From positions 124,001 to 188,000 of the forward strand of contig NZ_LGUR01000219.1 of NCBI RefSeq assembly GCF_001270495.1: 64,000 nucleotides of DNA, written 5' to 3'. Positions 16,340 to 25,248 of the stretch are shown piece after piece. Origin of the DNA: Streptomyces viridochromogenes (GTDB lineage Bacteria; Actinomycetota; Actinomycetes; Streptomycetales; Streptomycetaceae). Each line of letters begins with the position of its first letter. Positions within the stretch are counted from its first letter, which is position 1. A program made the position numbers and the translations under genes. The notes under the pieces are model-generated. The model had not been told where the DNA came from. It worked only from the letters and a program-made list of their open reading frames with translations, and ran no database searches.

Positions 16340-16972
16340 GTGCGCACTTCCCGGAAACTCACCGTCGCCCTCGCCTGCCCCGAGGACGCCTGGCCGCACC
16401 CCGACTGGCCGGCCCCGGACGACCCGTACGTCGGGCGGGTGACCCCCCTGACCACGCCGCTGGGGGCGGGCGAGGCGGCGGACGTGGTGATCCTCTGCCG
16501 CGAGGACCCCTCGGCGGCCGTCCGGGAACTGCGGACCGCCGACGTCCCCGTGATCGTGATCAGCCCGTGCCGGGACACCGAGGCCATCGTCGAGGTGTTC
16601 CGCGGCGGCGCCGGCTATCTCGTCGAGGGCGACTACTGCACCTGCATGCTCTCCTCCGCCGTCGTGGGCGCCACCGTCGGGCACACCTACCTTTCCCCGG
16701 CGGCCTGCGCCGCCCTCCGGGATGGGGCCCGGCGGCTGCCCACCGGCGGGGAGGCGATGGAGCGGCTGCGGGCGGCGCTCTCGCCGCGCGAGCGGCAGAT
16801 CATGGAGCTGCTGTCCACCGGCCTGGGCGCACAGGAGATCGGGCTGCGATTACGGCTGAGCGAGAAGACCGTCCGCAACAACCTCAGCAACATCTACGCC
16901 AAGCTCGACGCGCGCGGAAGCACGGACGCGGTCCTGCGGTGGCTGGGAGCCGCGCCAGTGCTTCGCACATGA
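16340..16972 (+). CDS. LuxR-type response-regulator-like transcription factor
   Basis: The protein has 210 residues. The C-terminal LuxR helix-turn-helix is at about 143-200 (LSPRERQIMELLSTGLGAQEI, LSEKTVRNNLSNIYAKLDA). The N-terminal half keeps the spacing of a receiver (DVVILCREDPSAAVRELRTADVPVIVISP), but I see no phosphoacceptor Asp in the usual context, so it is an atypical receiver. TTGAAC (16253) and TATGTA (16278) are weak -35/-10 candidates. The neighbours suggest no obvious target, although it sits between a catabolic operon and two secreted-protein genes on the other strand. Confidence 0.82.
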   Translation: MRTSRKLTVALACPEDAWPHPDWPAPDDPYVGRVTPLTTPLGAGEAADVVILCREDPSAAVRELRTADVPVIVISPCRDTEAIVEVFRGGAGYLVEGDYCTCMLSSAVVGATVGHTYLSPAACAALRDGARRLPTGGEAMERLRAALSPRERQIMELLSTGLGAQEIGLRLRLSEKTVRNNLSNIYAKLDARGSTDAVLRWLGAAPVLRT

Positions 16973-17014
16973 GAAGGGGTACGCCCACCAGCTGCGTCTG
17001 CCGGGGCCGTTCTT

Positions 17015-17719
17015 CTAGGCCTTGTTGAGGAGCCTGTCGGCCTCCGGAGTGCCGCACTTCACGTTGCGCATCCAGAGGCGGCCGTCCGGAGTTCCGTTCT
17101 TCAGGAGCTGCGGATAGAAGACATGGATGTCGGTGGCTCCCTCGCGGGGTGAGAAGAACACCTTCTGGCCGTCCTGCTCGTCCTTGTACGTGGCCTTGAG
17201 GTATCCGCTCACATCGGTGCGCTTCTCGGACCACATGAAGACGCCGACGTGGTCGGGCTTCACCTCGTCATCGATGCTGTAGGAGAAGCCGGTCTTGGTG
17301 TCGTCACGCTTGACGTTGAATTCGGTCGTGGAGAACTTGATGCCGATCTCGAAGAACGAGTTGGCGAGTTTCGAGTCGCCACCGGCCGAGAATCCCGAAT
17401 CGGTCTGAACGGTCCTGGTCACCGACCCGGTCACGGAGAAGCCGGTCCCCTTCGGTGTGTCTTTTCCGCAGTTGTCCGTCACGTCGGAGACCACCTTGTT
17501 GGGGCCGAGGCTGTTGTGTCTGACACCGACGGGGACGAACTCGCAGTTCTCCAGTTTGTCCGAGTCGGCGCGGCAGTCGGCGGCCACCTCGTCGGGGGTG
17601 GCGGCGCCCGCGCTGTTCATCAGCGGGACGGCCACCGCGAGCGCGGCGACGGGGGCCAGGGCGAGCGTGATGCGCTTCTTCTTGCTGCGGTGGGTTCCCT
17701 TGCGGGGCGTGCGTGCCAT
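17015..17719 (-). CDS. Secreted beta-rich protein (paralogue 1)
   Basis: The protein has 234 residues from the ATG at 17719 (site GGAG). Its signal peptide has a lysine/arginine-rich start and ends near SAGAA. The mature part begins TPDEVAADC and contains CEFVPVG...GPNKVVSDVTDNC. A Ser/Thr-alternating central segment follows (GSVTRTVQTDSGFSAGGDS), with DDEVKPDHVGVFMWSE near the C-terminus. The same framework (TPEE..C, CEFV, GPK..D..NC, DEVPVGKV) recurs in the next gene, so the two are tandem paralogues. The alternating amphipathic strands recall aerolysin/ETX-MTX2-type beta-barrel proteins, but that is only a resemblance; no function is assigned. Confidence 0.8.
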   Translation of the reverse strand: MARTPRKGTHRSKKKRITLALAPVAALAVAVPLMNSAGAATPDEVAADCRADSDKLENCEFVPVGVRHNSLGPNKVVSDVTDNCGKDTPKGTGFSVTGSVTRTVQTDSGFSAGGDSKLANSFFEIGIKFSTTEFNVKRDDTKTGFSYSIDDEVKPDHVGVFMWSEKRTDVSGYLKATYKDEQDGQKVFFSPREGATDIHVFYPQLLKNGTPDGRLWMRNVKCGTPEADRLLNKA

Positions 17720-17756
17720 GGGAGTCTTTCTCCTCGTGAAAGCGGGCGGGGGAGGT

Positions 17757-18503
17757 TCAGCAGTCGGCCGTTTCGGAGCCACGGACGCCGGTCGCTTTCC
17801 CCGGCGCACCTGCGGCACCGGCCAGGACGACGGGCCCCTCGACGACTTCGGGCGCCTCGAAGATCTGCTCCGGCACGGCGTTGGTGGTGGTCGTCGCCGG
17901 ACGGGCCTCGATCTTCACCCGCCAGACGCCGGTCATGCGCTGCATCTTCGGCTCGAAAGTCATGTACAGCACCTTGCCGACCGGGACCTCGTCCTTGTCC
18001 GTCAGAGTGGTGCCGGCCGCCTTCACGGTCATGTCCAGCGTCCCTTCGTGCTGCACCCAGGAGGCGTTGAGGGCGCCGAAGATCCCCGCTGCGAAGCCCT
18101 GTTGTATCAGGGTGTACTTACCCCGGCCCTGAGCGATCTCGGCCGACCCCTGGAGCTGGACCTGCGTCGGTTCGGTGGAGTTCGGCTCGCAGTTCGCGTA
18201 GTCGATGCTGGCCTTCTCCTTGGGCCCGTTGTAGAACTCGATGGGTTTCGTCTGGACGAACTCGCAACTGTCGGACCCGAAACCCGGGCCTCCTACCCCG
18301 CCACCACCGAAATCGTGGACGGACTGCTGTTTGCCGTTGAGCACCTTCGCTCGTTGGCACATCCTCATGATCTCTTCGGGCGTCTTCTCGGCGGCGGCGT
18401 TCGCCGACGGAGGCAGCGCGACGACGACGGCCCCGCTGGTCATCAAGGCGGATACGGCCGCCACGATCCTGATCTTCTTGTTCTTCAGTTTCCGCTTGGG
18501 CAT
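17757..18503 (-). CDS. Secreted beta-rich protein (paralogue 2)
   Basis: The protein has 248 residues with a lysine-rich start and a clear signal peptide ending in PPSANAA. The mature protein begins TPEEIMRMC and carries a glycine-rich loop. It then shares CEFV...GPKEKASIDYANC and DEVPVGKVLYMTFEP with the following gene; a Val/Glu/Ala-rich tail ends in Cys. It is 37 bases upstream of paralogue 1, so they are likely co-transcribed and possibly assemble together. Four conserved cysteine positions suggest disulfides. The pair faces the operator-controlled SDR gene but has no operator copy of its own close to the start. Confidence 0.8.
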   Translation of the reverse strand: MPKRKLKNKKIRIVAAVSALMTSGAVVVALPPSANAAAEKTPEEIMRMCQRAKVLNGKQQSVHDFGGGGVGGPGFGSDSCEFVQTKPIEFYNGPKEKASIDYANCEPNSTEPTQVQLQGSAEIAQGRGKYTLIQQGFAAGIFGALNASWVQHEGTLDMTVKAAGTTLTDKDEVPVGKVLYMTFEPKMQRMTGVWRVKIEARPATTTTNAVPEQIFEAPEVVEGPVVLAGAAGAPGKATGVRGSETADC

Positions 18504-18603
18504 GGCGAAAATTTTGGATGCCCTTGACGGACGCCGACAGAGTCAAACATCCCTACTGGCGGGTCATGTGAGATTCGCCTCAGCAACGCCGGCGAACCTG
18601 CAT

Positions 18604-18618
18604 CTGACGCATCGTCAG
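18604..18618. promoter_or_regulatory. Perfect operator upstream of SDR gene
   Basis: CTGACGCATCGTCAG is a perfect copy of the shared palindrome and lies 53 bases before the SDR start codon. Confidence 0.85.
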
Positions 18619-18671
18619 GTATGCCGTTACGATACTGAGTCCACCGTGTCCACCATGTGCAGGGGGCCGTA

Positions 18672-19442
18672 ATGGGCAAGCTCGACGGACGGGTCGTCAT
18701 CGTCACCGGGGCGGCGCGCGGGCAGGGCGAGCAGGAGGCGCGTCTCTTCGTCGCGGAGGGGGCGAAGGTCGTCGTGGCGGATGTGCTCGACGACCGGGGC
18801 GAAGCCCTCGCCAAGGAGATCGGTGCGCTGTACGTCCACCTCGATGTGAGTCAGGAGGCCGACTGGCACGCCGCCGTCGCCGCCGCGCGCGAGACCTACG
18901 GCCGGGTGGACGGCCTCGTCAACAACGCCGGCATCCTGCGCTTCAACTCCCTCACCGACACGCCCCTCGACGAGTTCATGCAGGTCGTACGGGTCAACCA
19001 GGTCGGTTGCTTCCTCGGCGTCAAGACGGTGGCGGCCGAGATGGCGGACGGCGGCACGATCGTGAACACCGCCTCGTACACCGCCGTGACCGGCATGGCG
19101 GCCGTCGGGGCGTACGCCGCCACCAAGCACGCCATCCTCGGCCTGACCCGCGTCGCCGCCCTGGAGCTGGCCTCCCGGCGCATACGCGTCAACGCCATGT
19201 GCCCCGGCGCCATCGACACCGCGATGTCCAACCCGGCCCGGCTGGACCCGGCCGCCGACGCGGAGGAGACGTCGCGGGCCCTCGACGGGCTGTACCGCAA
19301 GCTCGTACCGCTCGGCCGGATCGGGAAGCCGGAGGAGGTGGCGCGCCTCGCGCTGTTTCTGACGTCGGAGGACTCCTCGTACATCACCGGGCAGCCGTTC
19401 GTGATCGACGGGGGCTGGCTGGCCGGCGTCTCAGTTATCTGA
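18672..19442 (+). CDS. Short-chain dehydrogenase/reductase
   Basis: The protein has 256 residues from the ATG at 18672, with AGGGGG five bases upstream; a GTG at 18657 is rejected. It is a classical SDR: the cofactor loop TGAARGQGEQEA is at about 12-23, followed by NNAGILRF, the catalytic Ser in NTASYTAV, the YAATKHAILG motif (YxxxK), and CPGAIDT. A cofactor aspartate (VADVLDDRG) after beta-2 favours NAD+. It likely oxidises a hydroxyacyl or alicyclic alcohol intermediate. The promoter carries a perfect operator, and its stop codon lies inside a half-site for the next gene. Confidence 0.92.
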   Translation: MGKLDGRVVIVTGAARGQGEQEARLFVAEGAKVVVADVLDDRGEALAKEIGALYVHLDVSQEADWHAAVAAARETYGRVDGLVNNAGILRFNSLTDTPLDEFMQVVRVNQVGCFLGVKTVAAEMADGGTIVNTASYTAVTGMAAVGAYAATKHAILGLTRVAALELASRRIRVNAMCPGAIDTAMSNPARLDPAADAEETSRALDGLYRKLVPLGRIGKPEEVARLALFLTSEDSSYITGQPFVIDGGWLAGVSVI

Positions 19443-19453
19443 CTGGCCGTCAA
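19439..19453. promoter_or_regulatory. Degenerate operator overlapping the SDR stop codon
   Basis: CTGACTGGCCGTCAA keeps the CTGAC and GTCA arms with the correct five-base spacer but has two mismatches. It sits 65 bp upstream of the perfect copy at 19504 and may be an auxiliary site for the LLM promoter. Confidence 0.45.
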
Positions 19454-19503
19454 CTATTGACCATCCGTGCGCCCGGTGCCACAGTCGGCGGCAGATCGCC
19501 AAT

Positions 19504-19518
19504 CTGACGAAGCGTCAG
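19504..19518. promoter_or_regulatory. Perfect operator upstream of LLM/amidohydrolase operon
   Basis: CTGACGAAGCGTCAG is a perfect copy of the shared palindrome and ends 25 bases before the TTG start of the LLM gene. Confidence 0.85.
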
Positions 19519-19543
19519 AAACTACTGGGGACGGTGAACCTCC

Positions 19544-20662
19544 TTGGAATTCGGGCTCTTTGTACAGGGATACGTGGGCAAGCGCGCCGAGACCGACCCG
19601 CTCGCCGAGCACAAGGCGCTGATGGAGGAGACCGAGTACGTCATCCAGGCGGACAAGTCGGGCTTCAAGTACGCCTGGGCGTCGGAGCACCACTTCCTGG
19701 AGGAGTACTCGCACCTCTCCGCCAACGACGTGTACCTGGGCTATCTGGCCCACGCGACGGAGCGGATCCACCTGGGATCCGGCATCTTCAACCCGCTCGC
19801 CCAGGTCAACCACCCCGTGAAGGTCGCCGAGAAGGTGGCCATGCTCGACCATCTCTCGCAGAACCGCTTCGAGTTCGGGTCGGGTCGCGGTGCCGGCTCG
19901 CACGAGATCCTCGGCTTCCTCCCCGGGATCACCGACATGAACTTCACCAAGGAGATCTGGGAAGAGACCATCGCCGAGTTCCCCAAGATGTGGCTCCAGG
20001 ACGAGTACGTGGGCTTCCAGGGCAAGCACTGGTCGCTGCCGCCGCGCAAGGTGCTGCCCAAGCCGTACGGGAAGTCGCACCCCGCGATGTGGTACGCCGC
20101 AGGGTCGCCGCCGTCGTACGCGATGGCCGCGAAGAAGGGGCTCGGGGTGCTCGGGTTCAGCGTGCAGAAGGTCGCTGACATGGAGTGGGTGCTGGAGCAG
20201 TACAAGACGGCGGTCGTGAACGCCGAGCCGATCGGGGACTTCGTCAACGACAACGTGATGGTGACGACGACGGCGATCTGCGCGCCTACGCACGCCGAGG
20301 CGATCGAGACCGCGGTGCGGGGTGGGCTGCACTATCTGCCGTCGCTGGTGTTCCGGTACCACGACACGTTTCCCCGTCCCGAGGGGTTCCCGGTGTGGCC
20401 GGAGACGTTGCCCCCGTACACGCCGGAGTTCGTGGAGCTGCTGATCGAGGAGGAGTTGCTGATCTGCGGGGATCCGGACGAGGTGCTCACGCAGTGCAAG
20501 CGGTGGGAGCAGGCCGGGGCGGATCAGTTGAGTTTCGGGTTGCCGGTGGGGGTCCCGAAGGAGGAGACGTTGCGGACGATTCGGTTGATCGGGGAGCACG
20601 TGATTCCGAAGATCGATACGGATCCTGTGCATCGGACTTCGCGGTTCCGGGGTGCCGCTTGA
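19544..20662 (+). CDS. LLM-class oxidoreductase (luciferase-like monooxygenase)
   Basis: The protein has 372 residues. It starts at a TTG (19544), chosen because the family begins MEFG-[LI]-F; the ribosome site is weak. It is a long-form bacterial luciferase homologue: FKYAWASEHHFLEEYSHLS, RIHLGSGIFNPLAQVNHPVKVAEKVAMLDHLS, then GSGRGAGSHEILGF. Such enzymes are usually two-component FMNH2- or F420-dependent monooxygenases acting on hydrophobic or cyclic substrates. It is the first gene of a run with the amidohydrolase, aldehyde dehydrogenase and probably the alpha/beta hydrolase. Its promoter has a perfect operator copy plus a degenerate one. Confidence 0.87.
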   Translation: MEFGLFVQGYVGKRAETDPLAEHKALMEETEYVIQADKSGFKYAWASEHHFLEEYSHLSANDVYLGYLAHATERIHLGSGIFNPLAQVNHPVKVAEKVAMLDHLSQNRFEFGSGRGAGSHEILGFLPGITDMNFTKEIWEETIAEFPKMWLQDEYVGFQGKHWSLPPRKVLPKPYGKSHPAMWYAAGSPPSYAMAAKKGLGVLGFSVQKVADMEWVLEQYKTAVVNAEPIGDFVNDNVMVTTTAICAPTHAEAIETAVRGGLHYLPSLVFRYHDTFPRPEGFPVWPETLPPYTPEFVELLIEEELLICGDPDEVLTQCKRWEQAGADQLSFGLPVGVPKEETLRTIRLIGEHVIPKIDTDPVHRTSRFRGAA

Positions 20663-20685
20663 TCGCCGTTGCGGGGTGCGGGATG

Positions 20686-20719
20686 CGTTGTGGCTGGTCG
20701 CGCAGTTCCCCGCGCCCCT
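20686..20719 (+). repeat. Streptomyces intergenic repeat (copy 1)
   Basis: The segment reads GTTGTGGCTGGTCGCGCAG followed by TTCCCCGCGCCCC. I recognise it as a very common Streptomyces intergenic repeat. A related inverted copy lies at 28284-28342. Here it separates the LLM gene from the amidohydrolase gene. Confidence 0.7.
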
Positions 20720-20759
20720 AGGTAGGCAGGTCGGGCCGGAGTTCATGGAGGCAGCGTTC

Positions 20760-22490
20760 ATGCTCGATCACGTCATCAAAGGCGCGTCCGTTGTCGATGG
20801 GACGGGTGCGCCGGCGTACACCGCCGACGTCGGGATACGGGACGGTCGGATAGCCGTGCTCGGCACCATCACCGAGCAGAGCCGGTCCAGCGAGGACGCC
20901 ACCGGACTCGTCCTCGCCCCCGGATTCGTCGACCCGCACACCCACTACGACGCCCAGCTCTTCTGGGACCCGTACGCCACCCCCTCCCTCAATCACGGCG
21001 TGACCACCGTCGCCGCCGGGAACTGCGGGTTCACGCTCGCGCCGCTCAATCCCGCCCGTCCCGAGGACGCCGACTACACCCGCCGCATGATGTCCAAGGT
21101 CGAGGGGATGTCGCTGGTGGCGTTGGAGGAGGGGGCGCCTTGGTCGTGGCGGTCCTTCGGGGAGTATCTCGATGCCCTTGAGGGGCGGATCGCCGTCAAC
21201 GCGGGGTTCATGGTGGGGCACTGTGCGTTGCGGCGGCATGTGATGGGGCCGGAGGCGATCGGCGGGCAGCCGAGTGCTGAGCAACTCGCCGAGATCGTAC
21301 GGCTGTTGCACGATGCCATGGACGCCGGTGCCTGGGGGTTCTCCACCACGCAGTCGTCCAGTCACTCCGACGGGGACGGGAAGCCGGTGGCCTCCCGGCA
21401 CGCCGAGCCGGGCGAGCTGCTGGCGATGGCGCGGGCGGTCGGGGAGCACGAGGGGACGCAGATCGAGGCGATCGTCGCGGGGTGTCTGGACCAGTTCAGC
21501 GATGCCGAGATCGAGCTGTTCGTGGAGATGAGCGCCGCTGCGGGGCGGCCGCTCAACTGGAACGTGCTCACCATCGACTCGGCCGTTCCGGAGCGGGTGC
21601 CGCGGCAGCTGCTCGCGAGTGAGCAGGCCCGGAAGGCGGGCGGCCGGGTGGTGGCCCTCACCATGCCGATCCTCACCCCGATGAACATGTCCCTGGGCAC
21701 CTTCTGCGCCCTGAACCTCATCCCCGGGTGGGGGCCCGTCCTCGGGCTGCCCGTGCCCGAGCGGATCGCCAGGCTGCGCGAACCGGACGTACAGGCCGAG
21801 CTGCTCAGGCACGCCACCGCCAAGGAGGCGGGCGTCTTCCGGCGGCTGACGAACTTCGGGCGGTACGTCATCGGGGACACGTACAGCGAGGCGAACCGGG
21901 GTCTGAGCGGGCGGGTCGTGGAGGACATCGCCCGCGAGCGCGGTCAGGAACCCTTCCAGTGCCTGGTCGAGATCTGCGCCGCCGACGAGCTGCGGACCGT
22001 CCTGTGGCCCATGCCCACCGACAACGACCCCGCGTCCTGGACCCTGCGCGCCGAGACCTGGCAGCACGAGGACGTGCTGCTCGGTGGATCCGACGCCGGG
22101 GCGCATCTGGACCGGATGTGCGGGGCGCCGTACACGACCCGGTTCCTCGGGGACTGTCTGCGCGGCCGGAAGCTGGTCGGGCTCGAGCAGGCCGTGAAGA
22201 TGCTGACCGACGACCCGGCGCGGCTGTTCGGGCTGCGTGAGCGGGGGAGGGTGGCCGAGGGCTTCCATGCCGACCTGGTGCTCTTCGACCCGGAGCGGAT
22301 CGACGCCGGCACGGCCACCCTGGTGCACGACCTGCCGGGTGACAGTCCGCGGCTGGACTCCAGGGCGATCGGGGTGCGGGCGGTCTGGGTCAACGGCGTC
22401 GAGGCGATCCGGGACGACGTGGTGACCGGGGCCGTGCCGGGGCGGGTGCTGCGGTCCGGGCGGGACACCAGGACGGTGGCCACCAGGTGA
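20760..22490 (+). CDS. N-acyl-D-amino-acid deacylase-type amidohydrolase
   Basis: The protein has 576 residues. The ATG at 20760 is chosen because GGAGG lies eight bases upstream; an ATG at 20745 is in frame. It is a D-aminoacylase/dihydroorotase-type amidohydrolase: the N-terminal strand GASVVDGTGAPAYTADVGI, the metal motif VDPHTHYD with His60 and His62, then HGVTTVAAGNCGF and the C-terminal GGSDAGAHLDRMCG aspartate. It ends with VAEGFHADLVLFDPE. The real substrates of this subgroup are poorly known. It is coupled to the aldehyde dehydrogenase gene by a GTGA overlap, so it is expressed with it. Confidence 0.87.
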   Translation: MLDHVIKGASVVDGTGAPAYTADVGIRDGRIAVLGTITEQSRSSEDATGLVLAPGFVDPHTHYDAQLFWDPYATPSLNHGVTTVAAGNCGFTLAPLNPARPEDADYTRRMMSKVEGMSLVALEEGAPWSWRSFGEYLDALEGRIAVNAGFMVGHCALRRHVMGPEAIGGQPSAEQLAEIVRLLHDAMDAGAWGFSTTQSSSHSDGDGKPVASRHAEPGELLAMARAVGEHEGTQIEAIVAGCLDQFSDAEIELFVEMSAAAGRPLNWNVLTIDSAVPERVPRQLLASEQARKAGGRVVALTMPILTPMNMSLGTFCALNLIPGWGPVLGLPVPERIARLREPDVQAELLRHATAKEAGVFRRLTNFGRYVIGDTYSEANRGLSGRVVEDIARERGQEPFQCLVEICAADELRTVLWPMPTDNDPASWTLRAETWQHEDVLLGGSDAGAHLDRMCGAPYTTRFLGDCLRGRKLVGLEQAVKMLTDDPARLFGLRERGRVAEGFHADLVLFDPERIDAGTATLVHDLPGDSPRLDSRAIGVRAVWVNGVEAIRDDVVTGAVPGRVLRSGRDTRTVATR

Positions 22491-23950
22491 GCTCGAAAGG
22501 GCCTGATCGGCAGCGGTTGTTCGTCGGTGGTGCGTGGGTCGAGCCGGACGGCGGCCATTACGCCGTGATCGACCCGGCCTCCGAGGAGACCGTCGGGTGG
22601 GCTCCGGAGGCCTCGCGGGATCAGGTGCACGCGGCCTGCGCCGCGGCCCGCGAGGCCTTCGGGCCGTGGTCGCGTACGACGCCGGAGGCGCGGGCGGCCG
22701 TGCTGGCGCGGGCCGCGGACATCATCCACGGCCACCTCGTGCCGTACGCCGAGCTGGCCCAGGCCGAGACCGGTGCGACCACGGGGACGGCGCGGGGCAT
22801 GCAGGTCGGTGTCGGGGCGGCCCGGTTCCGGCGGTACGCGCGCGTGGAGCCCGCCGAGTGGGCGATCCCGCCGCAGATCAACGAGGCCGGGCCGATGGGG
22901 AAGGCGGGGGTGATGGGGGCCTTGGCCGTCCGTCAGGCCGTCGGGGTCGTCACCTGCGTCACCTCGTACAACAACCCCTGGGCCAACCCGGCGGGCAAGA
23001 TCGCCCCCGCGCTGGCCATGGGCAACACGGTCGTCGTGAAACCGGCGCCGCAGGACCCGCTGTCGGTCTACCGGATGGCGGAGGCACTGGAGGCGGCCGG
23101 GGCCCCGGCGGGGGTCGTGAACGTGGTCTCCGGGCGGGCGGTGGAGGTCGGCGAGGCGGCCGTTTCCTCACCGGACGTCGACATGGTGAGCTTCACCGGC
23201 TCCACGGCCGTCGGACAGCGCATCGCCGAGGTGTGCGGGCGGGACATGAAACGCCAGTTGATGGAGTTGGGAGGGAAGGGCGCGGCGGTCGTCCTCGACG
23301 ACGCGGACCTCGGGTCGGCGGTGGCCGGGATCGGGACGACGTTCTCCTTCTACAGCGGGCAGATCTGCACGGCGCCGACGCGGGTGCTGGCCCAGCGGGG
23401 CGTGTACGACCGGCTGGTCGAGCAACTGGCCGCGTACGCCGGGCGGTTGAAGGTCGGGGATCCGCGTGCGGCGTCCACGATCGTCGGGCCGGTGATCTCG
23501 GCGGAGCACCGGGACCGGGTCGAGGCGTATGTGGAGACGGGCCGGAAGGAAGGCGCGGTGGTGGTGGCGGGTGGTGAACGGCCGCCGTACGAGAAGGGCT
23601 TCTACGTCGCCCCCACCCTCCTCGCGGACTGCACCAACGACATGCGGGTCGCCCGGGAGGAGATCTTCGGGCCGGTCGTCGCCGTCATCCCCTTCGAGGA
23701 GGAGGAAGAGGGCATCGCCCTCGCCAACGACACGGACTACGGCCTGATCGACTACGTCTGGTCCGGCGACGTGGCCCGCGCCTTCCGGGTGGCGCGGCGG
23801 CTGCGGGCCGGCGGCGTCGGCGTCAACACCGTCGGCCGCAACATGGAGGCGCCGTTCGGAGGGTTCAAGAAGAGCGGGGTGGGGCGGGACGTCGGCTCGT
23901 ACGCGCTGCACGCGTACAGCGAGGTGCAGGCGATCGTGTGGCCGGGGTGA
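22487..23950 (+). CDS. NAD(P)+-dependent aldehyde dehydrogenase
   Basis: The protein has 487 residues and a GTG start overlapping the previous stop. It has a complete ALDH fold: TCVTSYNNPWANPAGKIAPALAMGN at the cofactor site, FTGSTAVGQRI, MELGGKG with catalytic Glu260, FYSGQICTAPTRV with nucleophilic Cys294, and EEIFGPVVAVIPFE near the C-terminus. It oxidises an aldehyde to an acid, probably one released by a neighbouring retro-aldol or monooxygenase step; this link is inference from operon context. Confidence 0.93.
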   Translation: MSSKGPDRQRLFVGGAWVEPDGGHYAVIDPASEETVGWAPEASRDQVHAACAAAREAFGPWSRTTPEARAAVLARAADIIHGHLVPYAELAQAETGATTGTARGMQVGVGAARFRRYARVEPAEWAIPPQINEAGPMGKAGVMGALAVRQAVGVVTCVTSYNNPWANPAGKIAPALAMGNTVVVKPAPQDPLSVYRMAEALEAAGAPAGVVNVVSGRAVEVGEAAVSSPDVDMVSFTGSTAVGQRIAEVCGRDMKRQLMELGGKGAAVVLDDADLGSAVAGIGTTFSFYSGQICTAPTRVLAQRGVYDRLVEQLAAYAGRLKVGDPRAASTIVGPVISAEHRDRVEAYVETGRKEGAVVVAGGERPPYEKGFYVAPTLLADCTNDMRVAREEIFGPVVAVIPFEEEEEGIALANDTDYGLIDYVWSGDVARAFRVARRLRAGGVGVNTVGRNMEAPFGGFKKSGVGRDVGSYALHAYSEVQAIVWPG

Positions 23951-24011
23951 GCCGCGGGGATTGACCGACCGGTGGCTGTCGGTGGGAGGGCGAGGCGGGC
24001 ACAGTGCCCGT

Positions 24012-24818
24012 ATGGGACACACGGTGCAGGTCAAGGGCGGCGAGCTCTGGGCGGACGACACGGGGACGGACGGGTTGGCGGGGGAGGCCGCTGCCGGGCT
24101 GCCCTTGGTGTTGCTGCACGCGGGTGTCGGGGACTCCCGCATGTGGGACCCGGTACTGCCCGGCCTGACCGCACGCCACCGGGTGATCCGGTACGACGCC
24201 CGGGGTTTCGGGCGTTCACCGAAGCCCACCGTCTCCTACACCCAGGCCGACGACCTCAGGAGCGTCCTGGACCACTTCGAGCTGGATCGGGTCGTCCTGG
24301 TCGGCTCCAGCATGGGCGGCAGGACGGTCGTCGACCTGGCGCTGAACGACCCCGCCCGGGTGGCCGCCCTTGGCCTGCTGGTTCCCGGCGTCAACGGCTA
24401 TGACGGCCTGGAGTCGGCGGAGGTGATGGAGGAGATCGGGCAGCTGGCCACGGCCGGTGACATGGACGGCCTGGTCGCGCTGGCGCTGCGCCTGTGGGGC
24501 GGGGCGGGCCCGCATCCCGACACCGAGGCCGAGGCACTGGTCCGAGCCGCGATCCCCGCCTGGTTCACGACATACGGCCACGAGGTCCCGGGCGCCCCGG
24601 CCTTCGACCGGCTGGGCGAGCTCGACCTCCCCTGCGCGCTCCTCCTCGGGGAGAAGGACCAGCCCGAGGTGATTCGCTGCAACGAGGAGATGGCGGCCCG
24701 GATCCCCGGTTGCCGGCTGGTCCGTCACCCCGACTGCGACCACTTCCCGACGCTGCGGGCGCCGGAGGATGTCGCACGGTTGCTGACGGAGCTGGGCGAG
24801 CGGGCGGCGGCCGTCTGA
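24012..24818 (+). CDS. Alpha/beta hydrolase
   Basis: The protein has 268 residues from the ATG at 24012; a TTG at 23961 would add an unlikely leader. Motifs are VLLHAGVGDSRMWDPV, the nucleophile elbow GSSMGG with Ser100, LLLGEKDQPEV carrying the acid, and CDHFPTL with His244. It is related to 3-oxoadipate enol-lactonase-like hydrolases. It lies 61 bases after the aldehyde dehydrogenase on the same strand, so it may be the end of that operon. It probably hydrolyses an ester, lactone or C-C bond. Confidence 0.87.
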   Translation: MGHTVQVKGGELWADDTGTDGLAGEAAAGLPLVLLHAGVGDSRMWDPVLPGLTARHRVIRYDARGFGRSPKPTVSYTQADDLRSVLDHFELDRVVLVGSSMGGRTVVDLALNDPARVAALGLLVPGVNGYDGLESAEVMEEIGQLATAGDMDGLVALALRLWGGAGPHPDTEAEALVRAAIPAWFTTYGHEVPGAPAFDRLGELDLPCALLLGEKDQPEVIRCNEEMAARIPGCRLVRHPDCDHFPTLRAPEDVARLLTELGERAAAV

Positions 24819-24833
24819 TCCGCGCCGTACGCG

Positions 24834-25229
24834 TCAGTCGGTGAGGTCCACCCGGATCGTCAGCAGGCGCGTGCCGAAGGCCCGCACCCCGGCGCTGTTG
24901 AGGCGGGGCAGGCCGCGCAGGCGGGCGATCGGGTCGTCGTCCGGGAGCAGGTGTGCCGTGCCGGTGTGCCAGCGCCCCCTGATCCGTACCCGTACCCGCG
25001 GATCGGCCCTGATGTTGCGGACGTACTGGGACTTGTCCCCGAACTCCGAGACCAGCCAGAACGAGCCACCCACCCGGCGACCGCCCACCGGCGTCTGCCG
25101 GGGCTGCCCCGAGACGCGGCCCGTGGTCTCCAGAACCGTCTGGAGGGGGAGGCGGCGGAGTACGGGATTGCCGACATGGCGCTGGAACGTGGTGGCGGCG
25201 CGGAACCTGAAGTCGGCGAGGCGGGACAT
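24834..25229 (-). CDS. Deazaflavin (F420)-dependent nitroreductase/quinone-reductase family protein
   Basis: The protein has 131 residues, start ATG at 25229. It has the split-barrel fold typical of the Ddn family: TTGRVSGQPRQTPVGGRRVGGSFWLVSEFG, then YVRNIRADPRVRVRIRGRWHTG, the phosphate- and deazaflavin-binding pattern. Ddn-type enzymes use reduced F420 to reduce quinones or enones. It is convergent with the alpha/beta hydrolase and adds to the concentration of F420-linked genes around fbiC. Confidence 0.85.
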   Translation of the reverse strand: MSRLADFRFRAATTFQRHVGNPVLRRLPLQTVLETTGRVSGQPRQTPVGGRRVGGSFWLVSEFGDKSQYVRNIRADPRVRVRIRGRWHTGTAHLLPDDDPIARLRGLPRLNSAGVRAFGTRLLTIRVDLTD

Positions 25230-25248
25230 GTCTGCGGGGCTCCTGTCT

